Source of the DNA: Vibrio maritimus
Lineage (GTDB): Bacteria > Pseudomonadota > Gammaproteobacteria > Enterobacterales > Vibrionaceae
Reading direction: 5' to 3'
Assembly (NCBI GenBank): GCA_003263775.1
Contig: JYJJ01000047.1
Span: forward strand, 1 to 64,000
Length of the DNA stretch: 64,000 nt
The translations under genes and the position numbers were made by a program. The notes below the pieces were generated by a model. That model did not search any database. It had not been told where the DNA came from and was given only the letters and a program-made list of their open reading frames with translations. Positions 17,370-27,224 of this stretch are shown one piece after another; positions within the stretch are counted from its first letter, which is position 1; the number at the start of each line of letters is the position of its first letter.

Positions 17370-19897
17370 TTACTGACACGGGCCAAGGTCTTTCCATACG
17401 CCCCATTCGCCTGACTTGCTTGGATCTTCACCTTGCGTCCACCACTTAGCAGAATACAGATGGCCTTGATAAACCACTTCATCTCCACCGTTATAGACCG
17501 CAGCAGGATCCCAAGGCGTACCACAGGTTGTACCTATGTTGTCTGCTTTCACGGTTACCGTATGTGATTGGCTTGAGGTTAATGAGCCGTCACTGACGAC
17601 TACCGTCAACACATAGTCGGTATCCACTGTTACGCTTGGTGCCGTAAAGCTCACCTGTGCTCCATTGGTCGCGACAGCTAACCCTGCTGGCGTTTGCCAA
17701 GTAAACGTTAGTGGGTCATTTTCCTTGTCACTAGAGCTCGAAGCATCAAGTGTCACAAGATCATTGGCATTCGCCATTGTTGGTCCTGTAATCACAGCCA
17801 CAGGTGCGGTGTTCACCGGCGTCGTATTCACCGGGTTTACGGTCAGTGTTACCGTCGCACTATCTGTCGCGCCTTCATTGTCGGTCACGGTGAGCGTGAA
17901 ACTGTACTGCTCGCTAACGGCCACTTCAGCAACATCCACACTAAGCTGGGCAGTATTCGCACCAGATACTACTAATGTCTGACCTGCGGGTTGTGACCAT
18001 GCATAGCTAACGATTGAGCCATCGCTATCACGAGATCCTGAGCCATCAAGAATCGCTGTTGCAGGGCCTACTACGGTTTGATTGCCACCAGCATTCGCAG
18101 TCGGTGCACGATTCACTGGAGTACCTCCTGCCAGACCTTCGTGCATCGCGTTGAGAATATCGCCATTGTCGGCATCAATTTCCCATGAGAACAGACCTGC
18201 AAAACCTTGTGCACGAACATACTGGCCTTTGGCAATTACAGAGCGTGGATCATCAAAAGTCACCAATTCACCTGTCGTGCGGTTCCACACATACGGGGCT
18301 TCTGCAAGTTCGTCATAGCCGTACTCAAAACCATTAACGCCGGTATTATTTGAACCAATCATGTATGTTTTCAGACCCTTATAGTCAATAACACCATCTT
18401 CCCAAACACCTTGAGTCGTCGTACCTTTGAGTTTACCCGTTGCTACACCTGTCATCGGATCCGTTGGGTCTGTGAGTGTATCAGGAGTCACGCCTTCCCA
18501 GCCTCGGCCGTACATGCTGCGCCAACCACCAATTTGTTCGCTGGCACGCCTTTCGCGAGCAGCAATTGGATACCATTGTCGGTCGTGTAAGCCGGACCTT
18601 TGTAAGGCACACCATCCGCATCGACACCAGTACCATCACACTGACCAGGACGCATAAAGTTACCGCAATAGAGCGCCGCTTGGTGACCTGGTACGTTGTT
18701 CCAGCCACCGTAGAAGTCGTAGGTCATCGCGAAGATGTAATCCATATGAGGAACTGCATCGACGTAGTTTACGTCTTCAATCTTGTCATAACCGACACCC
18801 ACCGCAGAGGTCAGCTCATAAGTACGACCAGTTTCCGCCGTGAGCTCATCGAGCATAATACGCAACTCTTGCATCAGTGCTGCGTACGCATCACCATCAC
18901 GCAATGGGTCGCCAAGATCAGGCGCCGCCCCTTGACCACCTGGGTATTCCCAGTCAATGTCGACACCATCATAGAACTTCCATGTTTGCAGGAAGCGTTT
19001 CACTGACGCCACAAAGATGTCGCGATTGGCTTTGTCGGTAAAACTGTAGAAAGGGTCAGAAAGCGTCCAACCACCAATTGAAGGAAGTATCTTTAGATCA
19101 GGGTTACGCTGCTTAAGTGCCATCAACATGGCATAGTTACCCTTAATCGGCGAGCTGTACTCATGTCCCGCTTGTGAGAAGCTTTTTTGATAAGCCGCCC
19201 AAGGGTCATGAATAACGACCTCATAATCAGGCATTCCCTGACAAGCGGTTTTTAGTGCATTAAAGCTGTTACCACCAACAGATTTCACCGATTCGTTCGG
19301 CCCACAGATTGGGATAAAGCCATAGATGATGTGAGTAAGGTTATCGACCGGGATATTATCCACAGTGAAATCGCGTCCGTAGATGCCCCACTCGACAAAG
19401 TAAGTCCCGACAACCGTATTTGGATCGGTATTGTACGTCTTGTTGTTCGGATCAACATTCATGGTTAATGGCGCTAAGTGCGCACCATCGGTATCCGCGA
19501 CAATAAGCTCCGCAGGCGCACTGCGTGAACACCCGGTTGCATCACACGCTTCAACTTCAACTTGGTAACGACCACCTTGCGCATAGTTAAACTTCGCCAG
19601 TGTTTGACTGCCAGAAATGGGCCCCGTCGCCACTTTCACGCCGTCAAAATAGATATTGTAGGTATCGCCAGTTGTTCCACTCCATTGGTTGAACTGGATG
19701 CTGATGTCTGCGGCATCTTTGTACTGCACCATTTGGTTGTAACCAGCGGTGGTTTCCATCGCGAGTTGGATCTTAGAAAACTGAAGGTTGTTTGAGCCAT
19801 AGACGTCGATTGACGGTGCAGCAGGAGCTGCCACAGCGCCTTGGCTTACCGCTAAAGCGACTGCAGATAAGCCTAATAATAGTTTTTTCATTGCCAT
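17370..19897 (-). CDS. chiA: Secreted chitinase ChiA type, GH18 with PKD-like and chitin-binding domains (frameshifted)
   Basis: Extracellular endochitinase. A signal peptide (about residues 1-23) is followed by a ChiA N-terminal Ig-like domain (about 25-135). The GH18 barrel has the catalytic DxxDxDxE as DGVDIDWE (residues 310-317, acid Glu317). Two Ig/PKD-like repeats follow (NRAPTANAGGNQTV and NTAPVAVITGP), then a C-terminal CBM5/12 chitin-binding domain (WDPAAVYNGGDEVVYQGHLY). The frame breaks near 18515, where GCAGCAATG reads GCAGCATG. Repair gives 842 residues, close to other vibrio ChiA proteins. Two ATG codons six bases apart both suit the AGGAAAGAG ribosome-binding site. It is a stand-alone gene. 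Confidence 0.93.
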
Positions 19898-20262
19898 TCT
19901 CTTTCCTTGAAAGACGAAAAATATCGCTGCTCACAAACGTTAAGAAACTGTGAACATCGGTATTTATTAATAGGCTGAAGCGTTTATTTTTTGCGCAAAA
20001 ATAAACCCCACTTCGAGTCACCACTCAAAATTAACTCTCTCGTCTCACACAGTTTCATTCAGCATTTAACTCTGTACCCAGAACTTTTCTCTCATTTCGA
20101 TCCCACTACAAGTGATAAAAACTAAAGAGATTCGACATTGATATTCAATAAAACCCATACATTCACCCGACAAATAAAAGTTAATACGAGATACAAATAA
20201 TGTCTTGTTAAACGTTAGGACTGGAAAAATCGCCGCGCTTATATAACAATGTTGCTCTTATT
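19898..20262. promoter_or_regulatory. Divergent promoter region between chitinase and the thi operon
   Basis: About 365 nt without a gene, AT-rich, between the chitinase start (minus) and the TPP riboswitch (plus). Promoters for both directions must lie here. I could not identify a convincing binding site for a named regulator. Confidence 0.4.
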
Positions 20263-20350
20263 AGTCGGGGGGCATTTTTGCTGAGATCACCAAGTGGTGA
20301 GACCCGTTGAACCTGATTCAGTTAACACTGGCGTAGGGAACTATAGAGAG
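20263..20350 (+). promoter_or_regulatory. TPP riboswitch (THI element)
   Basis: The conserved core is present in order: GTCGGGGGGC, TTTTGCTGAGATCACC, GGTGAGACCCGTTGAACCTG, ATTCAGTTAACACTGGCGTA and GGGAACTA. It senses thiamine pyrophosphate and controls the five-gene thiamine operon starting at 20417. Its position 70 nt before the first gene leaves room for an SD-sequestering or terminating platform. Confidence 0.96.
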
Positions 20351-20416
20351 AAAAGAGACTGCAATATCAGTCCCTTTCTCGCCGCTATGGATCTCCTTCG
20401 CACGTAAGGAGCATTT

Positions 20417-21243
20417 ATGGCGACAACACCTCTACACACTCCAATCGTCTTGACCATCGCGGGTTCCGATTCTGGCGGCGGCGCGGGTATTCAAGCAGAC
20501 ATTAAAGCCATCTCAGCAACTGGCTCATACGCGTGCTCAGTTATCACTGCGCTCACTGCGCAAAATACCCAAGGCGTTACGGGCATCCTGGGTGTCGACC
20601 CGAATTTGTGAAAGCTCAGCTTGATGCCGTATTTCGTGATCTAAATGTGGTCGCGGTAAAAATTGGTATGCTCGCGGATACCCATATTATTGGCGCGGTT
20701 GCCGAAAAACTGCGTGAATACCAACCTCAATTTATCGTCTTAGACCCTGTAATGGTGGCCACCAGCGGCGATCTACTGCTTGAGGCCTCGGCCATAAACG
20801 CACTCAAAACGCAATTATTGCCACTCGCCACCATAATCACTCCCAACTTACCGGAAGGCGCAGCGCTACTTGGCTGTGACGTCCCTCAATCTCAGCAAGA
20901 GATGGAGGCATTGATTGATGCATTGCGCACACTCGATACGCCCGCGATTCTGCTCAAAGGTGGGCACCTCGAATCCGAGCAAAGCAGCAATGATTTACTT
21001 ATCACCTCTAGCGATGTCGCGTTTTACGAAACCAAACGTATCGCCACAAAGAACACCCACGGTACAGGCTGTACATTAAGCTCAGCTATCGCCTCATTCC
21101 TTGCAAAAGGGTACCCACTGAATGACGCGGTCAAACAGGGTAAAGACTATATTACTCAGGCGATAGCCCATGCCGATGAACTTGATATCGGCACAGGTCA
21201 TGGGCCAGTTCATCATTTTTTTGCCCTCAATAGAGACGCGTAA
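20417..21243 (+). CDS. thiD: Hydroxymethylpyrimidine/phosphomethylpyrimidine kinase ThiD (frameshifted)
   Basis: Phosphorylates HMP to HMP-P and then HMP-PP for thiamine synthesis or salvage. The ribokinase-like protein opens with [18 protein letters not shown] (substrate-binding loop). [12 protein letters not shown] is in the middle and [15 protein letters not shown], with the catalytic Asp/Cys-type anion hole region, is near the C-terminus. The frame breaks near 20600, where one base is missing in the GACCC-GAATTT run. Repair gives 275 residues, the normal length. It is the first gene after the TPP riboswitch, and thiZ follows after 5 nt. The operon makes it a salvage enzyme together with TenA and ThiXYZ. 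Confidence 0.92.
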
Positions 21244-21248
21244 CGCTG

Positions 21249-22042
21249 ATGACGTCCATTCACATTCAAGGCGCCACCCTGACATATTTGGGCGATGACA
21301 AGCAATATTCTCAGGGTTGGATGTACAGTTTGATAGTGCCACTTGGACGGCGATTCTTGGCCCAAGTGGCTGTGGAAAGTCGACCTTATTGCGTTACATC
21401 GCGGGGCTGCTAAGTGACAAAGTCGACTTCAGTGCCGCTGAGTTTTCTCCGCAGCTGGATGTATTGGCTGGGCAAATCGCCTACATGGCGCAACAAGACT
21501 TACTGCTCCCTTGGCTCACCGTCATTGACAATGTGTGCTTAGCATCCAGGCTCAACGGTAAGAAAGTGGACGTTAAAACGAACCAACAGGCTCAAGCGCT
21601 ACTCGAAAAAGTCGGACTTGGCAACAAAGCCTCTGCGATGCCAAATGAACTCTCGGGTGGCCAAAGACAGCGCGTCGCCTTAGCGCGTACTCTTATGCAA
21701 GACAAGTCCGTAGTACTCATGGACGAACCTTTCTCGGCTCTAGATGCAGTCACTCGACACAAGCTACAACAGTTGGCTGCAAACTTGCTGAAAGGTAAAA
21801 CCGTTTTGCTGATCACCCACGATCCACAAGAAGCGCTTCGTTTGGGAGAGCAGATCTTAGTCATGAATGGTGCGCCTGCACGATTGCACACTATTACACC
21901 ACCACAACAAGCAATACCACGTACGATAGACGGTGAGTTTGCTTCGATTCAGCAGTCCATTTTAGAGCACTTGGCACAAACATACGCCCCGACAATCTCT
22001 ACCCCTACACCGTTTGGAGGTTCGCATGACACCACTTGCTGA
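21249..22042 (+). CDS. thiZ: Thiamine-precursor ABC transporter ATP-binding protein ThiZ (frameshifted)
   Basis: ATPase subunit of the ThiXYZ importer for formylaminopyrimidine-type thiamine precursors. Walker A GPSGCGKST, the Q-loop MAQQDLLLPW, the signature LSGGQRQRVALARTL, Walker B VVLMDEPFSAL and the H-loop LLITHDPQEAL are all present. The first 18 codons (MTSIHIQGATLTYLGDDK) are in another frame; one base is lost near 21303-21305. Repair gives 264 residues. The start ATG lies 5 nt after thiD, and the end overlaps the thiX start. No insertion domain is seen. The transporter assignment rests on operon context and similarity to nitrate/taurine/ThiZ-type ATPases. Confidence 0.87.
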
Positions 22043-22822
22043 AGTTGCCAACCGCAATCACCGTCAAGCGTCAACGCAAGGTTTGAGCTCTATGATGCGC
22101 GCACTCATAAGTTTGGTGACCATCTTGGTGATTTGGAAAACGATTGTTGTCGTGTTTGAGATGCCAAGCTTTATCCTCCCAACTCCCGAGCTGTATTGAT
22201 AAAGCTATTTGAACGCCATGATGTGTTGCTTAAGCATACCTGGGTTACCAGTCAGGAGATTTTACTTGGTCTACTGCTTGGGCTTTCGATGGGGTTGTTC
22301 TTTGCCCTGCAAATGCTGCTGTTTCAACCGGTAAAACGTTGGCTGCTACCCATTCTAATTACCAGCCAAGCCATTCCAGTGTTCGCATTGGCTCCGATTT
22401 TAATGCTTTGGCTAGGCTATGGGATTGCATCCAAAGTGGTTATGGCTGCACTGATTATCTTTTTCCCAGTCACCACCTGTTGCTATGACGGACTTCGTAA
22501 CACCCCAACAGGCTACTTAGATCTCTCTCAAACCATGGGAGCAAACCGCTGGCGTCAGCTCTGGCACATTCGCCTTCCTGCCGCTTTACCCGTACTCGCT
22601 TCAGGTATCCGTGTTGCCGTGGTAGTCGCTCCGATTGGCGCAGTAGCCGGTGAGTGGGTGGGATCAAGTGAAGGGCTTGGCTATCTGATGTTACAAACCA
22701 ACGCTCGCATGCTGATCGATGAAATGTTTGCGGCATTATTCATCCTAGCGGCCGTGTCCGTTTCGCTCTACTTCATTACCGACTGGGCGCTAAAACGCCT
22801 TATCCCTTGGGAAAATAACTAA
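22026..22822 (+). CDS. thiX: Thiamine-precursor ABC transporter permease ThiX (frameshifted)
   Basis: Inner-membrane permease of the ThiXYZ importer. The start is the ATG at 22026, preceded by GGAGG and overlapping the thiZ end. N-terminal hydrophobic helix SLVTILVIWKTIVVVF, the FILPTPEL motif typical of this SsuC/ThiX-like group, and the EAA-type loop LDLSQTMGANRWRQLWHIRLPAALP are visible, with five to six membrane segments. The frame is lost near 22193 (CTGGTATTG reads CTGTATTG). Repair gives 265 residues. It pairs with ThiZ upstream and ThiY downstream. Confidence 0.87.
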
Positions 22823-22839
22823 GTTCAAAAGGAAAACGT

Positions 22840-23786
22840 ATGACTTTCACTTCTAAAAAGGCCATGGCTGCATTACTCGCAGCAATGACCACCTTCGCTG
22901 CAAACGCAGCCGATAAGTCCATAACACTAATGCTTGATTGGTTCGTCAACCCCAACCATGGCCCTATCGTGATTGCTCATGAACGCGGTTATTTTAAAGA
23001 ACAAGGGCTTGAGGTGGATATTCAAGAGCCCGCGGATCCAAGTACGCCAGCCAAATTGGTTGCAGCGGGCAAGGTCGACATGGCGGTCTCTTATCAAACC
23101 AGTCTGACGATTGATGTTGCCGCTGGTCTGCCACTTATTCGTAGCGCAACGCTTATCGCTACGCCGCTTAATACCATGATGGTGTTGGACAATGGCAAGA
23201 TTAACTCTCTCGCCGATCTCAAAGGCAAAAAAATAGGCATTGCTATCGCTGGCAACGAAGAAGCGACCATCGGCACTATGTTAAAAACTGAGGGTGTTGA
23301 GTACAAAGATGTTCAGATCATTAATGTGGGCTGGGCACTGTCATCGTCATTGGCATCCGGCAAGGTGGATGCGATTTGGGGTGGCCTACGAAACTTCGAA
23401 ACTAACCAGCTAGAGCTGGAAGCTTCAAACCAAAAGCGTTTTTCCCAGAAGAACATGGCGTTCCAACCTACGAAGAGTTGGTGTTTGTAGCTAATGCAAA
23501 CAGCTATGACAAACAAGCGATTGCCAAGTTTAACCGCGCAATTGAAAAAGCGACAACTTACATCGTCAATCACCCTCAAGAGTCTTGGAAGGAATTTGTC
23601 GCTTACGCACCAGACACACTAAACAACGAACTGAACAAACGAGCATGGCGTGACACGCTAACGCGATTTGCACTGCGTCCATCGGCTGTTGATGCTGCCA
23701 AGTACGATGCGTTCACTGAGTTTATGTACCAACACAAGATCATCTCTAACAAGCCGACTGCCCAAACAATGGTGCCGGAACTTTAG
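22840..23786 (+). CDS. thiY: Thiamine-precursor ABC transporter substrate-binding protein ThiY (frameshifted)
   Basis: Periplasmic binding protein of the NMT1/ThiY family. A cleavable signal peptide (about residues 1-23, ending NAA) precedes the mature part, which opens with LMLDWFVNPNHGPIVIAHERGYF, the hallmark region of HMP-type binding proteins. The fold is type II. The frame is lost near 23422 (GAAGGCTTC reads GAAGCTTC). Repair gives 315 residues. In Bacillus the orthologous protein binds N-formyl-aminopyrimidine, and the same ligand class is inferred here from TenA and ThiD in the operon. Confidence 0.87.
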
Positions 23787-23794
23787 GAGCAACT

Positions 23795-24457
23795 ATGAAC
23801 CACCAAGATCTTATCAACGCCTGCCGTGCAGAATGGCTTGGCTATACCGAGCATGAATTTGTGCTGCAACTCGCTAAAGGTCAACTTGAGCAGAAAGCCT
23901 ACTTGCACTACCTCAAGCAAGACTTTCTATTTCTCAAGCAGTATGCACGTGCCTATGCGCTGGCTATCTATAAAGCGAAAACACTGACGCAAATGCGAGA
24001 AGCTGTGCCCAGCGTGGCTGCGCTTCTTGAGTCTGAAATTGGTCATCACGTCACCTATTGCAGTCAATGGGGCATCACCGAAGCGGATATGGAAGCGGAA
24101 ACCGAAGACTTTGGTACCGTGGCTTACACCCGTTATGTACTCGATGCAGGCATGACAGGTGAGCTTGTCGATCTTTACGCGGCACTCGCCCCTTGTGCGA
24201 TTGGTTATGCTGTCATCGGTAAAGCGTTGATTGAGTCGCCAACAACGGTATTGGAAGGCAACCCCTATCGCAGTTGGATTGAGCTTTATGCTGGTGAAGA
24301 TTTTCAATCCGGGGTTCAGGTGAGTATTGAACGTTTAGACAAACTACTCAAAGAGATTGAGCTCGATAGCCAAAGAGGCCAAGAACTCATACAAGTGTTT
24401 AAAACAGCCACAAGAATGGAAATTGCCTTTTGGCAGCAAGGTCTTGATACAAAATAA
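23795..24457 (+). CDS. tenA: Aminopyrimidine aminohydrolase TenA (thiaminase II)
   Basis: Hydrolyses 4-amino-5-aminomethyl-2-methylpyrimidine to HMP in thiamine salvage. It has the normal length (220 residues), an all-alpha fold with LKQDFLFLKQYARAYA in the N-terminal half, the ALAPCAIGYAVIG helix carrying the likely active-site Cys, and the Y-RSWIELYAGEDF segment near the C-terminus. The ORF is intact, unlike the four genes before it. It starts 8 nt after thiY with GGAGC as Shine-Dalgarno and is the last gene before the operon terminator. With ThiXYZ uptake and ThiD phosphorylation it completes a salvage route. Confidence 0.95.
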   Translation: MNHQDLINACRAEWLGYTEHEFVLQLAKGQLEQKAYLHYLKQDFLFLKQYARAYALAIYKAKTLTQMREAVPSVAALLESEIGHHVTYCSQWGITEADMEAETEDFGTVAYTRYVLDAGMTGELVDLYAALAPCAIGYAVIGKALIESPTTVLEGNPYRSWIELYAGEDFQSGVQVSIERLDKLLKEIELDSQRGQELIQVFKTATRMEIAFWQQGLDTK

Positions 24458-24463
24458 ACCCTC

Positions 24464-24492
24464 AATGCCGACGCTATAGTCGGCATTTTTTC
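24464..24492 (+). terminator. Terminator of the thi operon
   Basis: A 9-bp stem (AATGCCGAC at 24464-24472 with its complement at 24479-24487) is followed by T6. It lies a few bases after the tenA stop codon. Confidence 0.92.
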
Positions 24493-24787
24493 CTCTCTCT
24501 ACTGGTCACTTAACAAACAAAAATCACATCCACAAGCCCCACTTCGGATTTTGTGCCCAAAGTCACGCGTTAACACAATATTTACAACCAAGTTTAACAT
24601 TAGCAACAAAGTTGGTTAGGATGTCGTCTCGTGTTTGTAAGGTTCAAACACTTCGCGCTTACCTTTGTCATGCTTTTCGTGCAAGCAAGGACGATTGATA
24701 AAGGATGAGCATCAACAAATGATGTCGAACAATCAGACCATGAGTCGCTGAGCTTCGATCTCATCCCAAGCTTTACAGGGAAGAACT
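24493..24787 (+). promoter_or_regulatory. Long, partly structured leader of the alanine symporter gene
   Basis: Nearly 300 nt without an ORF. A hairpin GTGTTTG/CAAACAC (24631-24637 with 24645-24651) and further weak stems lie upstream of the start codon. I looked for the tandem glycine aptamer often linked to this transporter family in vibrios, and its conserved blocks are not present. Confidence 0.35.
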
Positions 24788-26335
24788 ATGCAGTCTTTAG
24801 TTGATTTTTTAAATGGGATTATCTGGAGTCCCGCTCTTATTTATTTATGTCTTGGTGCTGGCCTTTTCTACTCCATTCTTACTCGATTTGTACAAGTCCG
24901 TCATTTCTTCGAAATGTGGCGCCTACTGCTATCAGGTAAGAGCTCAGAGAAAGGGATTTCATCGTTCCAAGCACTGGCGGTTTCGCTGTCTGGACGCGTC
25001 GGTACAGGTAACATCGCAGGTGTTGCCGCGGCTATCGGTTTTGGTGGTCCTGGTGCAGTTTTCTGGATGTGGATGGTGGCGTTCTTCGGTGCTGCGACCG
25101 CCTACATCGAATCTACACTGGCGCAAATCTATAAAGAGGAAGACCAGGGCGAGTTCCGTGGTGGTCCTGCTTACTATATTGAAAAAGCCATGGGTCAGAA
25201 GTGGTACGCGTGGATCTTCGCAATTGCGACTATCTTCGCATGTGGTGTGCTTCTTCCAGGCGTTCAATCAAACAGTATTGGTAATGCCGTTGAAACTGCC
25301 TTTGGCACAGGCGCAATGATTGACACAGCGATCGGTACCATCAGTTTTGCCAAAATTTTCACTGGCGCTGTCATTTCTATCATTCTCGCCTTCATCATCT
25401 TTGGTGGCGTAAAACGTATCGCGCACTTCACGCAGATCGTTGTTCCTTTCATGGCGCTGGCATACATCATCATCGCGTTTGTGATCATTCTTCTGAACAT
25501 CGGTGAAGTGCCACGTATCGTGGGTATGATTCTCGGTGATGCCTTCACACCTATGGCGGGCTTCGGTGCTGCGATTGGTTGGGGTGTTAAGCGTGGCGTT
25601 TACTCTAACGAAGCGGGTCAAGGTACAGGTCCTCACGCTGCGGCAGCGGCAAACGTTGATCACCCTGCTCAGCAAGGTTTAGTTCAGTCTTTCTCTATCT
25701 ACATCGATACGCTGCTGGTTTGTTCCGCAACGGCGTTTATGATTCTTATTACTGGCGCCTACAACGTACACGGTCCTGAGAGCACATTCCTAGTTCAAAA
25801 CCTGGCAGAAACGGTCGGCGCTAATGGCCCTGCGTTCACTCAGCTAGCAATTGAAAGCACTATGCCTGGTGTTGGTAAGCTGTTCATTGCATTCGCACTG
25901 TTCTTCTTTGCCTTTACCACTATCTTGGCGTACTACTACATTGCAGAAACCAACATTGCCTACATTCGCCGTACCTTTAAGGTTAACGGTCTGATGTTCC
26001 TATTGAAGCTGGTTCTGATCACCTCGGTGTTCTACGGCACAGTGAAAGCTGCGAACCTAGCTTGGGCGATGGGTGATGTCGGTGTAGGTCTCATGGCATG
26101 GCTAAACATTGTCGGCATTTTGATTATCTTCTTCATCGCGAAACCAGCCATCGTTGCACTTAAGGATTACGAGAAGCAGCAAAAAGATGGGGTTGAAGAG
26201 TATACGTTTAACCCAGTTGCACTTGGTATCAAAAACGCAGATTACTGGGAAGGTCGATACGAGCGTAAAACAGGTAAAAAGCCTGAAGCGGCTCAAGAAA
26301 CGGATTCTGCGTCGACTCAGACACAGACGTCATAA
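24788..26335 (+). CDS. Sodium:alanine/glycine symporter (AGCS family)
   Basis: Inner-membrane Na+-coupled amino acid transporter. The 515-residue protein is of AGCS length with about eleven hydrophobic segments. Family hallmarks include the N-terminal SLSGRVGTGNIAGVAAAI (SGRVGTGN), FWMWMVAFFGAATAYIESTLAQ, FRGGPAYYIEK and GWGVKRGVYSNEAGQGTGPH. The C-terminal tail is charged and cytoplasmic. The start ATG follows CAGGGAAGA. The gene is monocistronic, with a long leader and a terminator shared with the convergent acetate permease gene. Confidence 0.95.
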   Translation: MQSLVDFLNGIIWSPALIYLCLGAGLFYSILTRFVQVRHFFEMWRLLLSGKSSEKGISSFQALAVSLSGRVGTGNIAGVAAAIGFGGPGAVFWMWMVAFFGAATAYIESTLAQIYKEEDQGEFRGGPAYYIEKAMGQKWYAWIFAIATIFACGVLLPGVQSNSIGNAVETAFGTGAMIDTAIGTISFAKIFTGAVISIILAFIIFGGVKRIAHFTQIVVPFMALAYIIIAFVIILLNIGEVPRIVGMILGDAFTPMAGFGAAIGWGVKRGVYSNEAGQGTGPHAAAAANVDHPAQQGLVQSFSIYIDTLLVCSATAFMILITGAYNVHGPESTFLVQNLAETVGANGPAFTQLAIESTMPGVGKLFIAFALFFFAFTTILAYYYIAETNIAYIRRTFKVNGLMFLLKLVLITSVFYGTVKAANLAWAMGDVGVGLMAWLNIVGILIIFFIAKPAIVALKDYEKQQKDGVEEYTFNPVALGIKNADYWEGRYERKTGKKPEAAQETDSASTQTQTS

Positions 26336-26356
26336 TTAGGACTAGTGATCGCATAA

Positions 26357-26386
26357 AGAAAAAGGGGTAGCTTAGCTACCCTTTTA
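26357..26386. terminator. Bidirectional terminator between alanine symporter and acetate permease genes
   Basis: A hairpin AAAAGGGGTAGC-TTA-GCTACCCTTTT is centred near 26373, with A and T tracts on both sides. It lies between two convergent genes. Confidence 0.88.
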
Positions 26387-26419
26387 TCATTCACTGTTCC
26401 CGAATGAATGAAACTTAAA

Positions 26420-27013
26420 TTATGCTGCCACTTCGTGTGCAGAAGCTACTGGCGCTTTTTTCTCGCCGATAGGCAAAATAGTGCGGCCGTACTCGTTGTT
26501 CAGTACTTGAGCCATTGCGAAGTAAATCGCGCTCGCGCCACAGAAAATGCCTTCAAAGCCTGCAATAGTACCAATCAGTTCGCTACCGAAGAAATCACGT
26601 GCCGCTAGCAAGAAGAACAAGATGGTTAGTGAACCAAACACAACTTGCTTAGCCACTGGGTAGCAAAGTGAACCGATAAACATGAAACCAGTAAACACAC
26701 CCCAAAGCAGTAGGTACCATCCCATAAATTTCGCAGGGCTTGCCGGAAGTCCCATGTAAGGCATGACAATAATACCTACCAGCGTCAGCCAAAATAGACC
26801 GTACGATGTGAACGCAGTGGTGCCGAAAGTGTCGCCACGTTTAAAGCACATCATGCCAACAAACACTTGGCTTAGACCGCCATAGAAAATACCCATAGCC
26901 AGGATCATCGAATCAATCGGAAAGAAGCCTGCGTTGTGGATGTTAAGTAGGATGGTGGTCATACCAAAACCCATTAGGCCTAGTGGCGCTGGGTTCGCGA
27001 GTTTGTTAGACAT
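26420..27013 (-). CDS. satP: Acetate/succinate permease (GPR1/FUN34/YaaH, SatP family)
   Basis: Inner-membrane channel-like transporter for acetate and succinate. The diagnostic NPAPLGLMGFGMTT motif is near the N-terminus (about residues 7-20) and six hydrophobic helices follow. I choose the ATG at 27013, giving 197 residues; an upstream TTG at 27019 is also open. The Shine-Dalgarno is weak. It is a single gene, convergent with the alanine symporter. Both would import overflow-type carbon sources, but no shared regulation is visible. Confidence 0.92.
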   Translation of the reverse strand: MSNKLANPAPLGLMGFGMTTILLNIHNAGFFPIDSMILAMGIFYGGLSQVFVGMMCFKRGDTFGTTAFTSYGLFWLTLVGIIVMPYMGLPASPAKFMGWYLLLWGVFTGFMFIGSLCYPVAKQVVFGSLTILFFLLAARDFFGSELIGTIAGFEGIFCGASAIYFAMAQVLNNEYGRTILPIGEKKAPVASAHEVAA

Positions 27014-27154
27014 TGTCAAAGAGCCTTAAATTCAAAATTAGTGGTAAAAGTTACAGAAAAATTTTAATCCAAAATGTGAATGTTGAGCAGATCCATTATT
27101 TGCAATCTAAGTTTTACAGATTGCATATCTAATATAGGAAGTTTCTGATAGGCA

Positions 27155-27184
27155 TAAAAAAAGCCGACATAATGTCGGCTTTTT
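27155..27184 (-). terminator. Terminator of guaA
   Basis: An 8-bp core stem GCCGACAT/ATGTCGGC (27163-27170 with 27172-27179), extended by A/T pairs, is followed on the minus strand by a T6 tract. It lies about 40 nt after the guaA stop codon. Confidence 0.9.
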
Positions 27185-27224
27185 ACTGTCAGTCAGTGTA
27201 TTAATTGACGCTGTCTATCGAGGA

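Noticed and set aside
24493..24787. Glycine riboswitch before the AGCS transporter
   Set aside because: The conserved glycine aptamer blocks are missing in this leader.
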